A DNA stretch of 64,000 nucleotides. Origin: Homoserinimonas sedimenticola (GTDB lineage Bacteria > Actinomycetota > Actinomycetes > Actinomycetales > Microbacteriaceae). Each line of letters opens with the position of its first letter. The stretch's first letter is position 1. Below the pieces are notes generated by a model. It made no database searches. It was not told the DNA's origin and saw nothing but the letters and a program-made list of their open reading frames with translations. This document shows positions 54,571 through 63,467 of the stretch, one piece after another. The DNA lies in assembly GCF_026094475.1 (NCBI RefSeq), contig NZ_JAPELL010000001.1, positions 1,512,326-1,576,325 of the forward strand, written 5' to 3'. A program made the translations under genes and the position numbers.

Positions 54571-55455
54571 ATGCTCGAACTCGACTCAGTCTCCCGCTCC
54601 TTCGGCGAGCGCCGGGTGCTGCACGACGTCTCGTTCACGGTGGCCCGCGGCCGCATGACGGGCTTCGTCGGCGGCAATGGCGCCGGCAAGACCACGACCA
54701 TGCGCGTCATGATGGGCGTGCTCGCGCCAGACTCGGGGCGCGTCACGCTCGACGGCTCCCCCATCAGCACCCAGGCGCGGACCCGCTTCGGCTACATGCC
54801 TGAGGAGCGCGGCCTCTACCCCAAGATGAAGGTGGCCGAGCAGATCACCTACCTCGGCCGGCTGCACGGGCTCAGCACCGAACGTGCGAAGGCCAACACG
54901 GATGCCCTGCTCGAGCGTCTCGGACTCGGCGAGCGCTCCGGCGATACGGTCGAGAGCCTCTCGCTCGGCAACCAGCAGCGGGCGCAGATCGCGGCGGCTC
55001 TCGTGCACGAGCCGGAGGTGCTCATCCTCGACGAGCCCTTCTCGGGCCTCGACCCCCTCGCGGTCGAGGTCGTGCTCGGGGTGCTCAAGGACCACGCGGC
55101 GAAGGGCGCCCCCGTGCTCTTCTCCTCCCACCAGCTCGACATCGTCGAGCGTCTCTGCGACGACCTCGTCGTGATCGCCGACGGCACGATCCGGGCGAGC
55201 GGGTCGCGGGAGGGCCTGCGCGAGCAGCATTCGGGCAACCGGCATGAGCTGCAGGTCGCGGGCGACCTGGGCTGGTTGCGCGACGAGCCCGGGGTCGAGG
55301 TGCTCGAATTCGACGGGGGCTATGCCGTCTTCGACTGCGATTCCCAGGAGACCACGCAGCGCGTGCTCCGCAGCGCGATCGCCGCCGGCCCCGTGCTGGC
55401 GTTCACCCCGAAGCATCCGTCTCTCTCCCAGATCTTCAAGGAGGTCATCCAGTGA
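54571..55455 (+). CDS. ABC transporter ATP-binding protein (NatA/YhaQ type)
   Basis: 294 residues. Walker A VGGNGAGKTTTMRVMM (about 34-49), signature SLSLGNQQRAQIAAAL in which the second Gly of LSGGQ is replaced by Asn, as in NatA-type exporters, and Walker B VLILDEPFSGLDP; switch His in SSHQLD. About 80 residues follow that contact the permease. TAGCGT 6 bases before the ATG. Overlaps the permease gene by four bases. Confidence 0.92.
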   Translation: MLELDSVSRSFGERRVLHDVSFTVARGRMTGFVGGNGAGKTTTMRVMMGVLAPDSGRVTLDGSPISTQARTRFGYMPEERGLYPKMKVAEQITYLGRLHGLSTERAKANTDALLERLGLGERSGDTVESLSLGNQQRAQIAAALVHEPEVLILDEPFSGLDPLAVEVVLGVLKDHAAKGAPVLFSSHQLDIVERLCDDLVVIADGTIRASGSREGLREQHSGNRHELQVAGDLGWLRDEPGVEVLEFDGGYAVFDCDSQETTQRVLRSAIAAGPVLAFTPKHPSLSQIFKEVIQ

Positions 55456-56564
55456 CCGCGTCGACCGGCCCCGACACCCCCATCACCCCCCTCGGCATCA
55501 CCTCGGCCACCTGGTTGGTCGCCGACCGGGAGATCCGAATGCGGCTGCGCAGCAAGGCGTTCCTCATCAGCACCGCCATCCTCGTGCTCGCCGTGCTCGC
55601 CTCCGTCGTCATCGGCGGCATCATGAGCCGCAACACCGAGCTGCCGCAGGTCGCCGCCGTGGGCGCGGCCATCGAGGTCGCCGAGCAGACGGGGGCGCTG
55701 GATGTCACGGTCGCCGAGTCGGGCGAAGAGGCGGAGCAGCTCGTGCGCGACGGCGAGGTCGAAGCCGCCATCGTGCCCGCCGACTCGCCCACGGGCATCC
55801 AGATCCTCGCGCTCGATGAGGCACCGCTCACGGTCGTCCAGTTTCTCAGCGTGAGCCCCGAGGTCGTGCTGCTCGAGGAGACGGAAGGCCCCGACGGGTT
55901 CCTCATCTACCTCGTCTCGCTCGGCTTCGGCATCGTGTTCCTCATGTCGGCGCTCACCTTCGGCATGGCGATCGCGCAGAGCGTGGTCGAGGAGAAGCAG
56001 ACCCGCATCGTCGAGATCCTCCTCGCGACCGTCTCGGTGCGGGCCCTGCTCGCCGGCAAGGTCATCGGCAACAGCATTCTCGCCCTCGGTCAGATCGTCA
56101 TCATCATCGGAGCGGCCGGCATCGGGATGCTCGCCTCCGGTCAGGACATCCTGCTGGCGGATGTGGGCCCCTCGCTCGTGTGGTTCGTGGTCTTCTTCAT
56201 GTTCGGCTTCGTGCTGCTCGCATCCCTCTTCGCGGCGGCGGCGGCGCTCGTCTCGCGGCAGGAGGACATGGGTGTGACGACAACCCCGATCATGTACCTC
56301 GTGATGATCCCGTACTTCCTCGTGATCTTCTTCAACGACAACCCGCTCGTGCTCGGCATCATGTCGTACGTGCCGTTCTCCGCCCCGGTCGGGATGCCCA
56401 TGCGCATCTTCCTCGGCTGGGCCGAGTGGTGGGAGCCGCTGCTGTCGCTCGGCATCCTCATCGCCTCGACGCTGCTCATCATCGGGGTCGGCTCCCGCAT
56501 CTATGAGAACGGGCTGCTGCGGATGGGCGCCCGCGTCAAGCTCAAGGAGGCGCTGAAGGGGTAG
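55452..56564 (+). CDS. ABC-2 type permease (NatB-like)
   Basis: 370 residues. First helix near 35-57, an extracytoplasmic domain of about 110 residues, then five or six helices (about 155-350). Blocks MAIAQSVVEEKQTRIVEILLATVSVRALLAGKVIGNS and SYVPFSAPVGMPMRIFLG are the NatB/YhaP signature. It probably exports sodium, an antibiotic or peptide with the ATPase upstream. GTG start overlapping the ATPase stop. A palindromic element follows 17 bp after the stop. Confidence 0.9.
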   Translation: MTASTGPDTPITPLGITSATWLVADREIRMRLRSKAFLISTAILVLAVLASVVIGGIMSRNTELPQVAAVGAAIEVAEQTGALDVTVAESGEEAEQLVRDGEVEAAIVPADSPTGIQILALDEAPLTVVQFLSVSPEVVLLEETEGPDGFLIYLVSLGFGIVFLMSALTFGMAIAQSVVEEKQTRIVEILLATVSVRALLAGKVIGNSILALGQIVIIIGAAGIGMLASGQDILLADVGPSLVWFVVFFMFGFVLLASLFAAAAALVSRQEDMGVTTTPIMYLVMIPYFLVIFFNDNPLVLGIMSYVPFSAPVGMPMRIFLGWAEWWEPLLSLGILIASTLLIIGVGSRIYENGLLRMGARVKLKEALKG

Positions 56565-56581
56565 CTCGCCTCCCTTGCCAG

Positions 56582-56649
56582 ACAGGGCGGTGTTTTCGCA
56601 TCAGGGCGGTCGAATATTCGGCAGCGCAGAGAAGAAAACACCGCACTGT
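56582..56649 (+). repeat. Palindromic repeat element, copy 5 of 5
   Basis: 16-base arms (56582-56597, 56634-56649) with one mismatch; the right half GAAAACACCGC and ACTGTTG matches copies 2 and 3. The most diverged internally (CGCATCA and GAGAAG in place of TGCTCA and GAGCAG). Lies after the ABC-2 permease gene and before the aldolase gene. Confidence 0.8.
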
Positions 56650-56691
56650 TGCGGTTGGGCCCGCCGGACACTCGCCTGCGAGACTGGACGG

Positions 56692-57735
56692 ATGCGACTC
56701 CACGACCCCCAGGAACGGCACTTCGCGAGCGACAACTACGCGGGGGTGCACCCCGAGCTGCTCGCGGCGATCGCGGAGGCGAACGGCGGACACCAGTCAT
56801 CGTACGGAGCCGACGCCTACACGGCCCGGCTGCAGGAGGTCGTCCGCGAACACTTCGGGGAGACCGCCGAAGCCCTGCCGGTCTTCAATGGCACGGGCGC
56901 GAACGTCGTGGCCCTCACGAGCATGCTGCCGCGCTGGGGTGCCGTGATCACGGCCGGCACGGCGCACATCAACACGGATGAGAACGCCGCCCCCGAGCGC
57001 GTCTCCGGCATCAAGCTACTCACGGTCGACACGCCCGACGGCAAGCTCACCCCCGAGCTCATCGACCGCCACACGGGCGGCCGGGGCGACGAGCACCGCG
57101 CCCAGCCACTAGTCGTGAGCGTGACGCAGGCGACCGAGCTCGGCACCGTCTACACCCCCGAGGAGCTGCGCGCCGTGAGCGACCACGCCCACTCCCTCGG
57201 GATGCGTGTGCACCTCGATGGGGCCCGCCTGGCGAACGCCGCGGCATCCCTCGACGTTCCCCTCCGTGCCCTGACGATGGATGCGGGCATCGACGTCGTG
57301 AGCTTCGGCGGCACCAAGAACGGGCTGCTGTTCGGCGAGGCCGTCGTGGTGCTCGACCCCGCGGCATCCGTTGGTCTGCCGTTCATTCGCAAGTACACGA
57401 TGCAGCTGCCCTCGAAGATGCGGTTCGTGTCGGCGCAGCTGGTGGCGTTGCTGGAGGGCGACCTGTGGCTGCGTTCCGCCCGGCACGCCAACGAGATGGC
57501 GGCGCGACTGCGCGGCAGGCTGGAGGGCTCCGTCACCTTCACGCAGCCAAGCGACGCCAACGCCCTCTTCGCGATCCTGCCGGTGGATGCCGCGGCTCGC
57601 CTCCGCGAGCGACACCACTTCTACGACTGGGACGCGGCCCGCGGCGAGGTGCGCTGGATGACCGCATTCGACACGACGGAGGCCGACGTCGACACCTTCG
57701 CGGATGACGTGCTTGCGGCGATCGGCGCGCGCTGA
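56692..57735 (+). CDS. Low-specificity threonine aldolase / beta-eliminating lyase
   Basis: 347 residues. PLP enzyme cleaving threonine-type beta-hydroxy amino acids to glycine and aldehyde. Landmarks: FASDNYAGVHPELLAAI, YGADAYTARLQEVVREHFG, FNGTGANVVAL, HLDGARLANAAASL (Asp that binds PLP) and DVVSFGGTKNGLLFGEAVV with the PLP lysine. The start at 56692 follows GAGACT by 6 bases. Other PLP lyases of the same fold cannot be fully excluded. Confidence 0.9.
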   Translation: MRLHDPQERHFASDNYAGVHPELLAAIAEANGGHQSSYGADAYTARLQEVVREHFGETAEALPVFNGTGANVVALTSMLPRWGAVITAGTAHINTDENAAPERVSGIKLLTVDTPDGKLTPELIDRHTGGRGDEHRAQPLVVSVTQATELGTVYTPEELRAVSDHAHSLGMRVHLDGARLANAAASLDVPLRALTMDAGIDVVSFGGTKNGLLFGEAVVVLDPAASVGLPFIRKYTMQLPSKMRFVSAQLVALLEGDLWLRSARHANEMAARLRGRLEGSVTFTQPSDANALFAILPVDAAARLRERHHFYDWDAARGEVRWMTAFDTTEADVDTFADDVLAAIGAR

Positions 57736-57752
57736 GCATCCGCTAGCCGGCG

Positions 57753-59807
57753 TCAGCCGCGGTCGAGGGCCCGTTCGATCGCGTCGCCCAGCAGCTCGCG
57801 CATGCTGAGCGTCCAGGTCACCGTCAGGTGGTCTTGGTCACGGTAGACGTTGGCGCCGCTCACGACCACGTGGCATGACTCCTCGTCGCAGTAGAGCTCC
57901 GTGAGGTCGAGCAGCTCGGATGCCTCGGCTCCCGCGATCGCGATGGGGTCGTCCTCCACGAGCACCGAGTCCCGCGGCTCGGCGCACGCCTCGATGCTGT
58001 TCTGGCGCAGGCACTTGTTGGGGTCGTCGCTGAGGTCGGGGTTGTCGACGATCGTGACGATGGGGGCGTCGCCCGCCCAAGCCCACGCCTCGGTGAAGCC
58101 GGCGGCCGCGGCATCCGCATCGGAACCGGGGTAGGGGGTCGTGGCGAGCGCGGCCGTGAAGATCGCGTCGAAGGGCTCGCCGCTCTCGAGCTCGGCGCGC
58201 AGATTCTGCTTCCATGCATCGCAGGAGGCGGTGAAGGCGGCGCTGGGGCCGCCCACCTCGGCGGCGTTCCACGGGCAGGCGCCCTTGAGGTACGTGGTGA
58301 GGGCCCAGCCGCGCTCTTCGGCGAGCGTGATCATCGCCTCGATGTACTGGTACGCGTGGCTGTCACCGATGAGGGCGACGCGGGGAGCATCCGCGGCCTC
58401 GCTGCCGAACTCACAGGCAACCAGCTCCGAGTTGTTGAGCTGCACGAAGCATTCCTCGTGCTCGGGGGAGTCGGCGTTGCCGAAGCCGGGGCTCGGCACG
58501 ATGAGCCCCTCGAGTTCGGGGTTGTCGCAGCCGCCTAGCGACAGCGCACCGAAGCATTCGGGGAAGTCCTCACGGATGGCCTGGAGCTCCGCCGCGGCCG
58601 CCTCGTAGCGCGGCTGGTTGACGAGGTAGGCGACACCGGCGAAGGCCGCCGAGACGGCCATGAGCACGACCGCGAAGGCCGCCGTGACGCGGGGGCGCCG
58701 TCGGGTGAGGTAGCGCCACTGGCGGCCCGGATCCTCGACGAACTTCTTGGTGAGCCATGCGAGCACGAAGCAGAGCACAAAGAGCGTGAGTCGGTGCGCC
58801 GTCGTGAGTCCCCACCCGGGCACATAGGGGGCGATGACGACGAGCGGCCAGTGCCACAGGTAGAGAGAGTAGGAGATGTCGCCGATGAAGCGGGCGGGTC
58901 GGAGGCTCAGGATGCTGCCCGCCTCCCACCAGCGCTCTGAGCGGCGGGCGGCGATCACGGCGACGGCCGCGAACACGGGCAGGATCGCCATGTAGCCGGG
59001 GAAGGGCGTCGACGGGCCGTAGAGGTAGGCGGTGACGAGGATCACGAGGAGCCCGCCGTAGCCCAGCACGGCGTTGGCCCACACGCTGCGGGGTCTCAGC
59101 GCCGGGAGAAGGGCGAGGAGGGCGCCCGCCCCGAACTCCCACATGCGGGTGAAGGTCACGAAGAATGCGGGGGCGGGCTCGAGTGCCGTGTAGACGACGG
59201 AGAAGACCAGGGAGAGCGCCGAGACGACGATGACGGTCGTGACGAGCGCGGCCGTGCGCTTCTGCGTGAGGAACTTGGCGCCGAGGCTGACTCCCGCGAG
59301 CAGCAGCAGCGGCCAGAGCACGTAGAACTGCTCCTCGAGCGACAGCGTCCAGTAGTGCTGCGCCATGGTGGGGTCGTTCTCGGCGGCCAGGTAGTCGACG
59401 GAGTTTGCCGCGAGCACCCAGTTCTCGATGTAGAAGGTGCTCGCAAGAATCTCGCGCACCGTGTCGCCGAGCCCGCTCAGGGGCAGCACGAGCAGCGTCG
59501 CGACCGAGCAGAAGAGCAGCACCGCGATCGATGCGGGCAGCAGGCGGCGGATGCGTCGGCTCCAGAACTGCGGCAGGTTGATGCGCTGCGTATCCGTCAG
59601 CTCCCGCACGAGGTGCGCCGTGATGAGGAAGCCCGAGATGACGAAGAAGATGTCGACGCCGATGAACCCGCCCGAGAGGCGGCCGGGCCAGAAGTGGAAG
59701 ACCACGACGAGGAGCACGGCGACCGCGCGGAGGCCCTGAATGTGGGGCTCGAAGTGCCTCGCCGCGACCGGGAGTCGACGCCGGCGCTCGGCGAGTGTGT
59801 GCGTCAT
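57753..59807 (-). CDS. OafA/YrhL-type acyltransferase with SGNH domain
   Basis: 684 residues. N-terminal acyltransferase-3 domain of about ten helices (20-385): IQGLRAVAVLLVVVFHFWP and GVDIFFVISGFLITAHL are the standard motifs, and YWTLSLEEQFYVLWPLLL the later one. The C-terminal SGNH esterase-like domain has VALIGDSHAYQYIEAM and ends DQDHLTVTW. Such proteins O-acetylate cell-wall polysaccharides or peptidoglycan at the outer face. TACCCT lies 8 bases before the ATG. Confidence 0.92.
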   Translation of the reverse strand: MTHTLAERRRRLPVAARHFEPHIQGLRAVAVLLVVVFHFWPGRLSGGFIGVDIFFVISGFLITAHLVRELTDTQRINLPQFWSRRIRRLLPASIAVLLFCSVATLLVLPLSGLGDTVREILASTFYIENWVLAANSVDYLAAENDPTMAQHYWTLSLEEQFYVLWPLLLLAGVSLGAKFLTQKRTAALVTTVIVVSALSLVFSVVYTALEPAPAFFVTFTRMWEFGAGALLALLPALRPRSVWANAVLGYGGLLVILVTAYLYGPSTPFPGYMAILPVFAAVAVIAARRSERWWEAGSILSLRPARFIGDISYSLYLWHWPLVVIAPYVPGWGLTTAHRLTLFVLCFVLAWLTKKFVEDPGRQWRYLTRRRPRVTAAFAVVLMAVSAAFAGVAYLVNQPRYEAAAAELQAIREDFPECFGALSLGGCDNPELEGLIVPSPGFGNADSPEHEECFVQLNNSELVACEFGSEAADAPRVALIGDSHAYQYIEAMITLAEERGWALTTYLKGACPWNAAEVGGPSAAFTASCDAWKQNLRAELESGEPFDAIFTAALATTPYPGSDADAAAAGFTEAWAWAGDAPIVTIVDNPDLSDDPNKCLRQNSIEACAEPRDSVLVEDDPIAIAGAEASELLDLTELYCDEESCHVVVSGANVYRDQDHLTVTWTLSMRELLGDAIERALDRG

Positions 59808-60012
59808 CGGGAGAAAGGGTATCAGCGTGGTGCGACGCCGCAGTGGCGACGGGGCCGTGACGGAGAAGCTGTGCGCGCGGTGGGAGTCTTCTCGTCGATC
59901 ACGCCGTGCTCGGCGCGCGCCCCTACCGCGCCTTTCAGCGCGAGCACGTCCTGATCAGCCCTTTTGCCGAACCATGACCGGCTGGACGCGCGATATCACC
60001 CCCAAACGGGGT

Positions 60013-60084
60013 ACTTCTACGCCACTTCTCCTGCAAGTTCAAGCACTTGTTCTGCCCGAGAAGCACTACTTCTCTTCGAGAAGT
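60013..60084 (+). promoter_or_regulatory. ACTTCT/AGAAGT repeat region upstream of the sigma-factor gene
   Basis: ACTTCT occurs at 60013, 60024 and 60068, with a variant ACTTGTTCT near 60044. ACTTCTC (60068-60074) and GAGAAGT (60078-60084) form a 7-bp hairpin, and GAGAAG (60058-60063) can pair with CTTCTC (60069-60074) instead. This stretch is notably AT-richer than its surroundings and ends 43 bp before the start. The rest of the 320-bp gap from 59808 has no recognisable gene. Confidence 0.5.
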
Positions 60085-60127
60085 GGGCGCTGGCTGGCGT
60101 CCCCCGCTCGACCCGAAGGAGATGCTC

Positions 60128-60919
60128 ATGAATGCAGCTCTGCTCAAGGAACGCTCCGCTCGCCGCGAGCGCACCCTCGCCCGCTATGCCGACGCCGGCC
60201 TCGGCAACACCGCGACGGAAAGCCGCGCGCGCCTGTGCCACGCCGTCGTCGTCGATCACCTCGACCTGGCCGAGACGATCGCCCGCCGCTACTCCCGCGG
60301 CACGCAGGACTGGTCGGACATTCGCCAGGTCGCCTACCTCGGCCTTGTGAAGGCGGCGCAGCGCTTCGACGCCGACAAGGGTGACGACTTCGTCTCCTTC
60401 GCCGTGCCCACCATCTCGGGTGAGATCAAGCGTCACCTCCGCGACAACGGGTGGTTCGTGCGGCCGCCGCGTCACGTGCAGGAGCTACACGCAAGCATCA
60501 CGCGCGCGCTACCGGCACTCGCCCAGAAGCTGGGGCGCATCCCTTCGTCGCGCGAGATCGCTGACGAGCTCTCGCAGCCGCACGACCGGGTGCGGGAGGC
60601 GCTCGCCTCGCAGGAGAGCCTGCGGCCGGCGTCCCTCGACCACCCCGCGGCCGACGGCAACTCCACGGTCGGGGATCTGGTGGCATTCGATGACCTCCAG
60701 TTCGAGTCGGCGGATGTCTCGGTCGAGGTGCTTGCCGCGTGCCGGGCCCTCTCCCTTCGCGACCGCCGCATCCTGTGGCTCCGATTCTTCGAGAACCACA
60801 CTCAGCAGGAGATCGCGACCGAGCTGGGCGTGACCCAGATGCAGGTCTCGCGGCTCATCCGGCGCATTCTGGGTGAGCTACGCGAGCGGCTGTCGCCCCC
60901 GCTGGCGGCGACCGCCTGA
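60128..60919 (+). CDS. RNA polymerase sigma factor, SigB/SigF type
   Basis: 263 residues. Regions 2-4 of group 3 sigma factors: region 2 has LDLAETIARRYSRGTQDWSDIRQVAYLGLVKAAQRFDADKG and GEIKRHLRDNGWFVRPPRHVQELHA, region 3 PALAQKLGRIPSSREIADELSQ, region 4 LSLRDRRILWLRFFENHTQQEIATELGVTQMQVSRLIRRIL. This group controls general stress and stationary-phase genes. AGGAG 6 bases before the ATG at 60128. No anti-sigma (RsbW) or RsbV gene is adjacent, which is unusual. Confidence 0.93.
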   Translation: MNAALLKERSARRERTLARYADAGLGNTATESRARLCHAVVVDHLDLAETIARRYSRGTQDWSDIRQVAYLGLVKAAQRFDADKGDDFVSFAVPTISGEIKRHLRDNGWFVRPPRHVQELHASITRALPALAQKLGRIPSSREIADELSQPHDRVREALASQESLRPASLDHPAADGNSTVGDLVAFDDLQFESADVSVEVLAACRALSLRDRRILWLRFFENHTQQEIATELGVTQMQVSRLIRRILGELRERLSPPLAATA

Positions 60920-60940
60920 CGGCCGCCGCCAGCGCGCGGC

Positions 60941-61132
60941 TCAGCTGCCCAGCTGCTCGCTCACGGCAGTAGGTGCGTCGTACTGCTTGTCGTCGATGTT
61001 GCGGAGGGCGCCGAGGACGTCCTCGTCGGCTCCCGCCGCTTCGGCCGCGCTCACGATGTCGTCCTTGCTCGCGGGGTAGTCGATGCCGCCCAGGTACTTC
61101 TGCACCTGAATGGGGTTGGGGCTGTCAGCCAT
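60941..61132 (-). CDS. DUF2795 small protein
   Basis: 63 residues. The pattern PIQVQKYLGGIDYPASKDDIVSAAEAAGADEDVLGALRNIDDKQY is the DUF2795 domain, a small helical protein common in actinobacteria; function unknown. Strong AGGAGGAGG purine run before the ATG. Overlaps the end of the histidine phosphatase gene by eight bases and is probably the last gene of that operon. Confidence 0.88.
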   Translation of the reverse strand: MADSPNPIQVQKYLGGIDYPASKDDIVSAAEAAGADEDVLGALRNIDDKQYDAPTAVSEQLGS

Positions 61133-61814
61133 TGCTGCCTCCTCCTCTGGGATTCGTACCCGTGCTGTTCCCCATCTCCGCGTGTCTCAAACGCTCGGGG
61201 AACACCCCGCCGACATCGTGCGAGACGAGTTCCCATGATCCCGAGCTGCCCACGCGGAGCTCCGTGACGCCGCCGTTGCCCAGGAGGATCTCCCGCGTCG
61301 CGCCCGATGGTCGATCGGCGAGCGCCGTCACGATGAGGGTGCGAAGCAGGTAACCGTGCGAGACGACGAGGGTGGTCCCGGTGTGCGCATGCGCGAGCAC
61401 CCGGGCGGCCCGAGCCGAGACATCCGCCCATGCCTCACCGCCGGGGGCCGTGGGGAAGTCGTCGTGCACGCGCATCCAGTGCTCGTAGGCCTCCGCGAGA
61501 TGACTGGCCGCGAGTTCGGCTCGGCTGCGGCCCTCGAATTCGCCGAAGTCCATCTCGCGCAGGTCGTCGAGCAGTTCGAGGGGCGCGGCGATGTCGCCGC
61601 GCGCCCGGAGGAACTCGGCCGTCTCGACACAGCGGCGAAGGGGGCTGCTCAGCACGCGGTCGATGCGCTCGCCGCGAAGAAGGGCGGCCGTCGCGTCAAG
61701 GGCTTCGTGGGCGTCGGCGTGCAGGGCGACGTCGCTCCTGCTCGTGTAGCGGCCTTCGAGGTTCCAGGCGGTGATGCCGTGGCGCACGAGGAGCAGGCGG
61801 GCGGTGCCGCTCAT
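61125..61814 (-). CDS. Histidine phosphatase family protein
   Basis: 229 residues. Phosphoglycerate-mutase-like fold: LLVRHGITAWNLEGRY with the catalytic RHG His, VLSSPLRRCVETAEFL, REMDFGEFEGRS and VVSHGYLLRTLI with the second His. Substrate not evident. ATG overlaps the GT9 stop (ATGA), suggesting a sugar-phosphate substrate, but that is inference. Confidence 0.9.
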   Translation of the reverse strand: MSGTARLLLVRHGITAWNLEGRYTSRSDVALHADAHEALDATAALLRGERIDRVLSSPLRRCVETAEFLRARGDIAAPLELLDDLREMDFGEFEGRSRAELAASHLAEAYEHWMRVHDDFPTAPGGEAWADVSARAARVLAHAHTGTTLVVSHGYLLRTLIVTALADRPSGATREILLGNGGVTELRVGSSGSWELVSHDVGGVFPERLRHAEMGNSTGTNPRGGGSNG

Positions 61815-62773
61815 CCCGTCGCGACCCGGGATTCGAGGCGGGCGACCGCGCCGAGAACATCGTCGACTGTGACGGCGAGGATGGCCGGGTCGGGCTCGGC
61901 CGCGAAGGCGTCACCCCGACGCACACGTGCATCGGTCAGGGTCACGTGTGGGCCGTCGGCGGGCGGGCCCCACTCCTCGACGGGGGCGGGGCCGAAGAGC
62001 ACGACCGAGGGGGTGCGGTAGGCCGAGGCGAGGTGTGCGGCACCCGTGTCCGCCGAGACGACGAGGCGGGCCTCACGGATGAGCGCCGCGAACTCGTCGA
62101 GGGCGAGAGTGCCCGCGAGCACGGTGGAGTCGGGGAGCCCCGCGAGGGATGCCGCGTGCTCTGCGCGTGCCCGTTCCGCCCCGCTGCCCGTGAAGACGAC
62201 GCGATGCCCGAGCGCGTCGAGGGCTGAGGCGACGGCCGCGAAGCGCTCGACCGGCCACTCGCGCGAGCCGTAGAAGGCGCCCACGTGCACGACCGTCGCG
62301 TGGGCGATGACGGCGGGCGCGGCCGGGGGGAGCAGCAGCACGTCCTCGGGATCCGCGGGCATCCCGTGCGCGGTCACGAGCCGCGCCCAGCGGTAGCGCT
62401 CGAGCACGCCGTCCTCCCATTCGGGTCCGTCGCGCAACTCGTTGCGGTGCCCCACCACCCGGCGGGCCCCCAGCGCCTCGATGATGCCGCGACTCTCGGG
62501 GCCGTTGCCGTGTAGGTTGACGGCGATATCGATACGCCCCGGCGCGATGGGCAGTGGATCGTCGAGGCCGGGCGTCGGAAGCAGCACGTCGACGCCCCCG
62601 ATGAGTTCGACGATCGGCTCCAGCCAGCCGGGCACCGCCAGCACGAGCCGATGCTCGGGAAGGGCGCGATGGATGCCGCGGATGGCAGGCACTGCCACGA
62701 GCAGGTCCCCGAGCTTGAGGGCACGCAGCGCGAGCACCTCGCTCCTGGGGGCACGGGAGCCGAAGTCTTCCAC
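61811..62773 (-). CDS. Glycosyltransferase family 9 (heptosyltransferase-like)
   Basis: 320 residues from GTG 62773; an ATG at 62827 would add 18 residues. GT-B fold of the ADP-heptose transferase family: VLALRALKLGDLLVAVPAIRGIHRALPEHRLVLA at the start, HVGAFYGSREWPVERFAAVASAL (about 175) and VSADTGAAHLASAYRTPSVVLFGPAPVEEWGP (about 250). First gene of a minus-strand unit with the phosphatase and DUF2795 genes; divergent from gmhB. Confidence 0.87.
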   Translation of the reverse strand: MEDFGSRAPRSEVLALRALKLGDLLVAVPAIRGIHRALPEHRLVLAVPGWLEPIVELIGGVDVLLPTPGLDDPLPIAPGRIDIAVNLHGNGPESRGIIEALGARRVVGHRNELRDGPEWEDGVLERYRWARLVTAHGMPADPEDVLLLPPAAPAVIAHATVVHVGAFYGSREWPVERFAAVASALDALGHRVVFTGSGAERARAEHAASLAGLPDSTVLAGTLALDEFAALIREARLVVSADTGAAHLASAYRTPSVVLFGPAPVEEWGPPADGPHVTLTDARVRRGDAFAAEPDPAILAVTVDDVLGAVARLESRVATG

Positions 62774-62847
62774 CTGACCAGCAGTAGTGCCGACGGCGAC
62801 GGGACGGCAGTGCTCGCGCCGCGGCATCCGGCGTCTTCACAGGCTCG

Positions 62848-62894
62848 AGCAGTGCCGACGTTTACTTCTCCTTTCGCTGGGGAACAGCACTGCT
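62848..62894. promoter_or_regulatory. Inverted repeat upstream of gmhB
   Basis: AGCAGTGC (62848-62855) and GCACTGCT (62887-62894) are perfect complements 31 bp apart, the second abutting the ATG. Related GCAGTGC/GCAGTAGTGC strings lie at about 62779 and 62807, towards the divergent GT9 gene. Could be a shared operator. Confidence 0.4.
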
Positions 62895-63467
62895 ATGGAC
62901 TACTCCACGCCAGCGAGCACGGGGCCGCGCGCGGTGCTGTTCGACCGCGACGGAACCCTCGTCGTCGATGTGCCCTACAACGGCGACCCGGCGCGCGTTC
63001 GGCTGATGCCGGGTGCGGCCGAGGCGGTGCGGATGCTGCGGGAGCGCGGCATCCTCGTCGGCGTCGTCAGCAACCAGTCGGGCATCGCCCGCGGGCTGCT
63101 GACGCGGGAGCAGGTCGACGCCGTCAACGACGTGGTCGATCGCCTCGCGGGTCCCTTCGACGTGTGGGCGGTGTGCCCGCACTCGCCAGAAGACGGATGC
63201 TCGTGCCGCAAGCCCGCCCCAGGCATGGTGCTTTCGAGCGCTCGCGCCCTCGGCGTCGCACCGCACGAGGTCGCGGTCATCGGCGACATCGGTGCCGACG
63301 TGGGTGCCGCGCAGGCGGCGGGTGCCCGATCCCTGCTCGTGCCGACCCCCGTGACGCGCGAGGAGGAGGTCGCCCATGCGCCCCTCGTCGCGCCCGACAT
63401 CCTGACGGCGGTCGAGCTGCTGCTCGAGGACGTGCCGCAACCGGCGACGAGCGGAGCCGCCCTATGA
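62895..63467 (+). CDS. gmhB: D-glycero-manno-heptose-1,7-bisphosphate 7-phosphatase-like HAD protein
   Basis: 190 residues. HAD-IIIA fold: DxD nucleophile in VLFDRDGTLVVDVPYNGDPARV, VVSNQSGIARGLLT (motif 2), the zinc loop CPHSPEDGCSCRKPAPGM with Cys-His-Cys-Cys, and VIGDIGADVGAAQAAGA (motif 4). The intact zinc loop and length match GmhB. The ATG at 62895 gives the usual N-terminus. Overlaps the following glycosyltransferase gene by four bases. Confidence 0.88.
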   Translation: MDYSTPASTGPRAVLFDRDGTLVVDVPYNGDPARVRLMPGAAEAVRMLRERGILVGVVSNQSGIARGLLTREQVDAVNDVVDRLAGPFDVWAVCPHSPEDGCSCRKPAPGMVLSSARALGVAPHEVAVIGDIGADVGAAQAAGARSLLVPTPVTREEEVAHAPLVAPDILTAVELLLEDVPQPATSGAAL

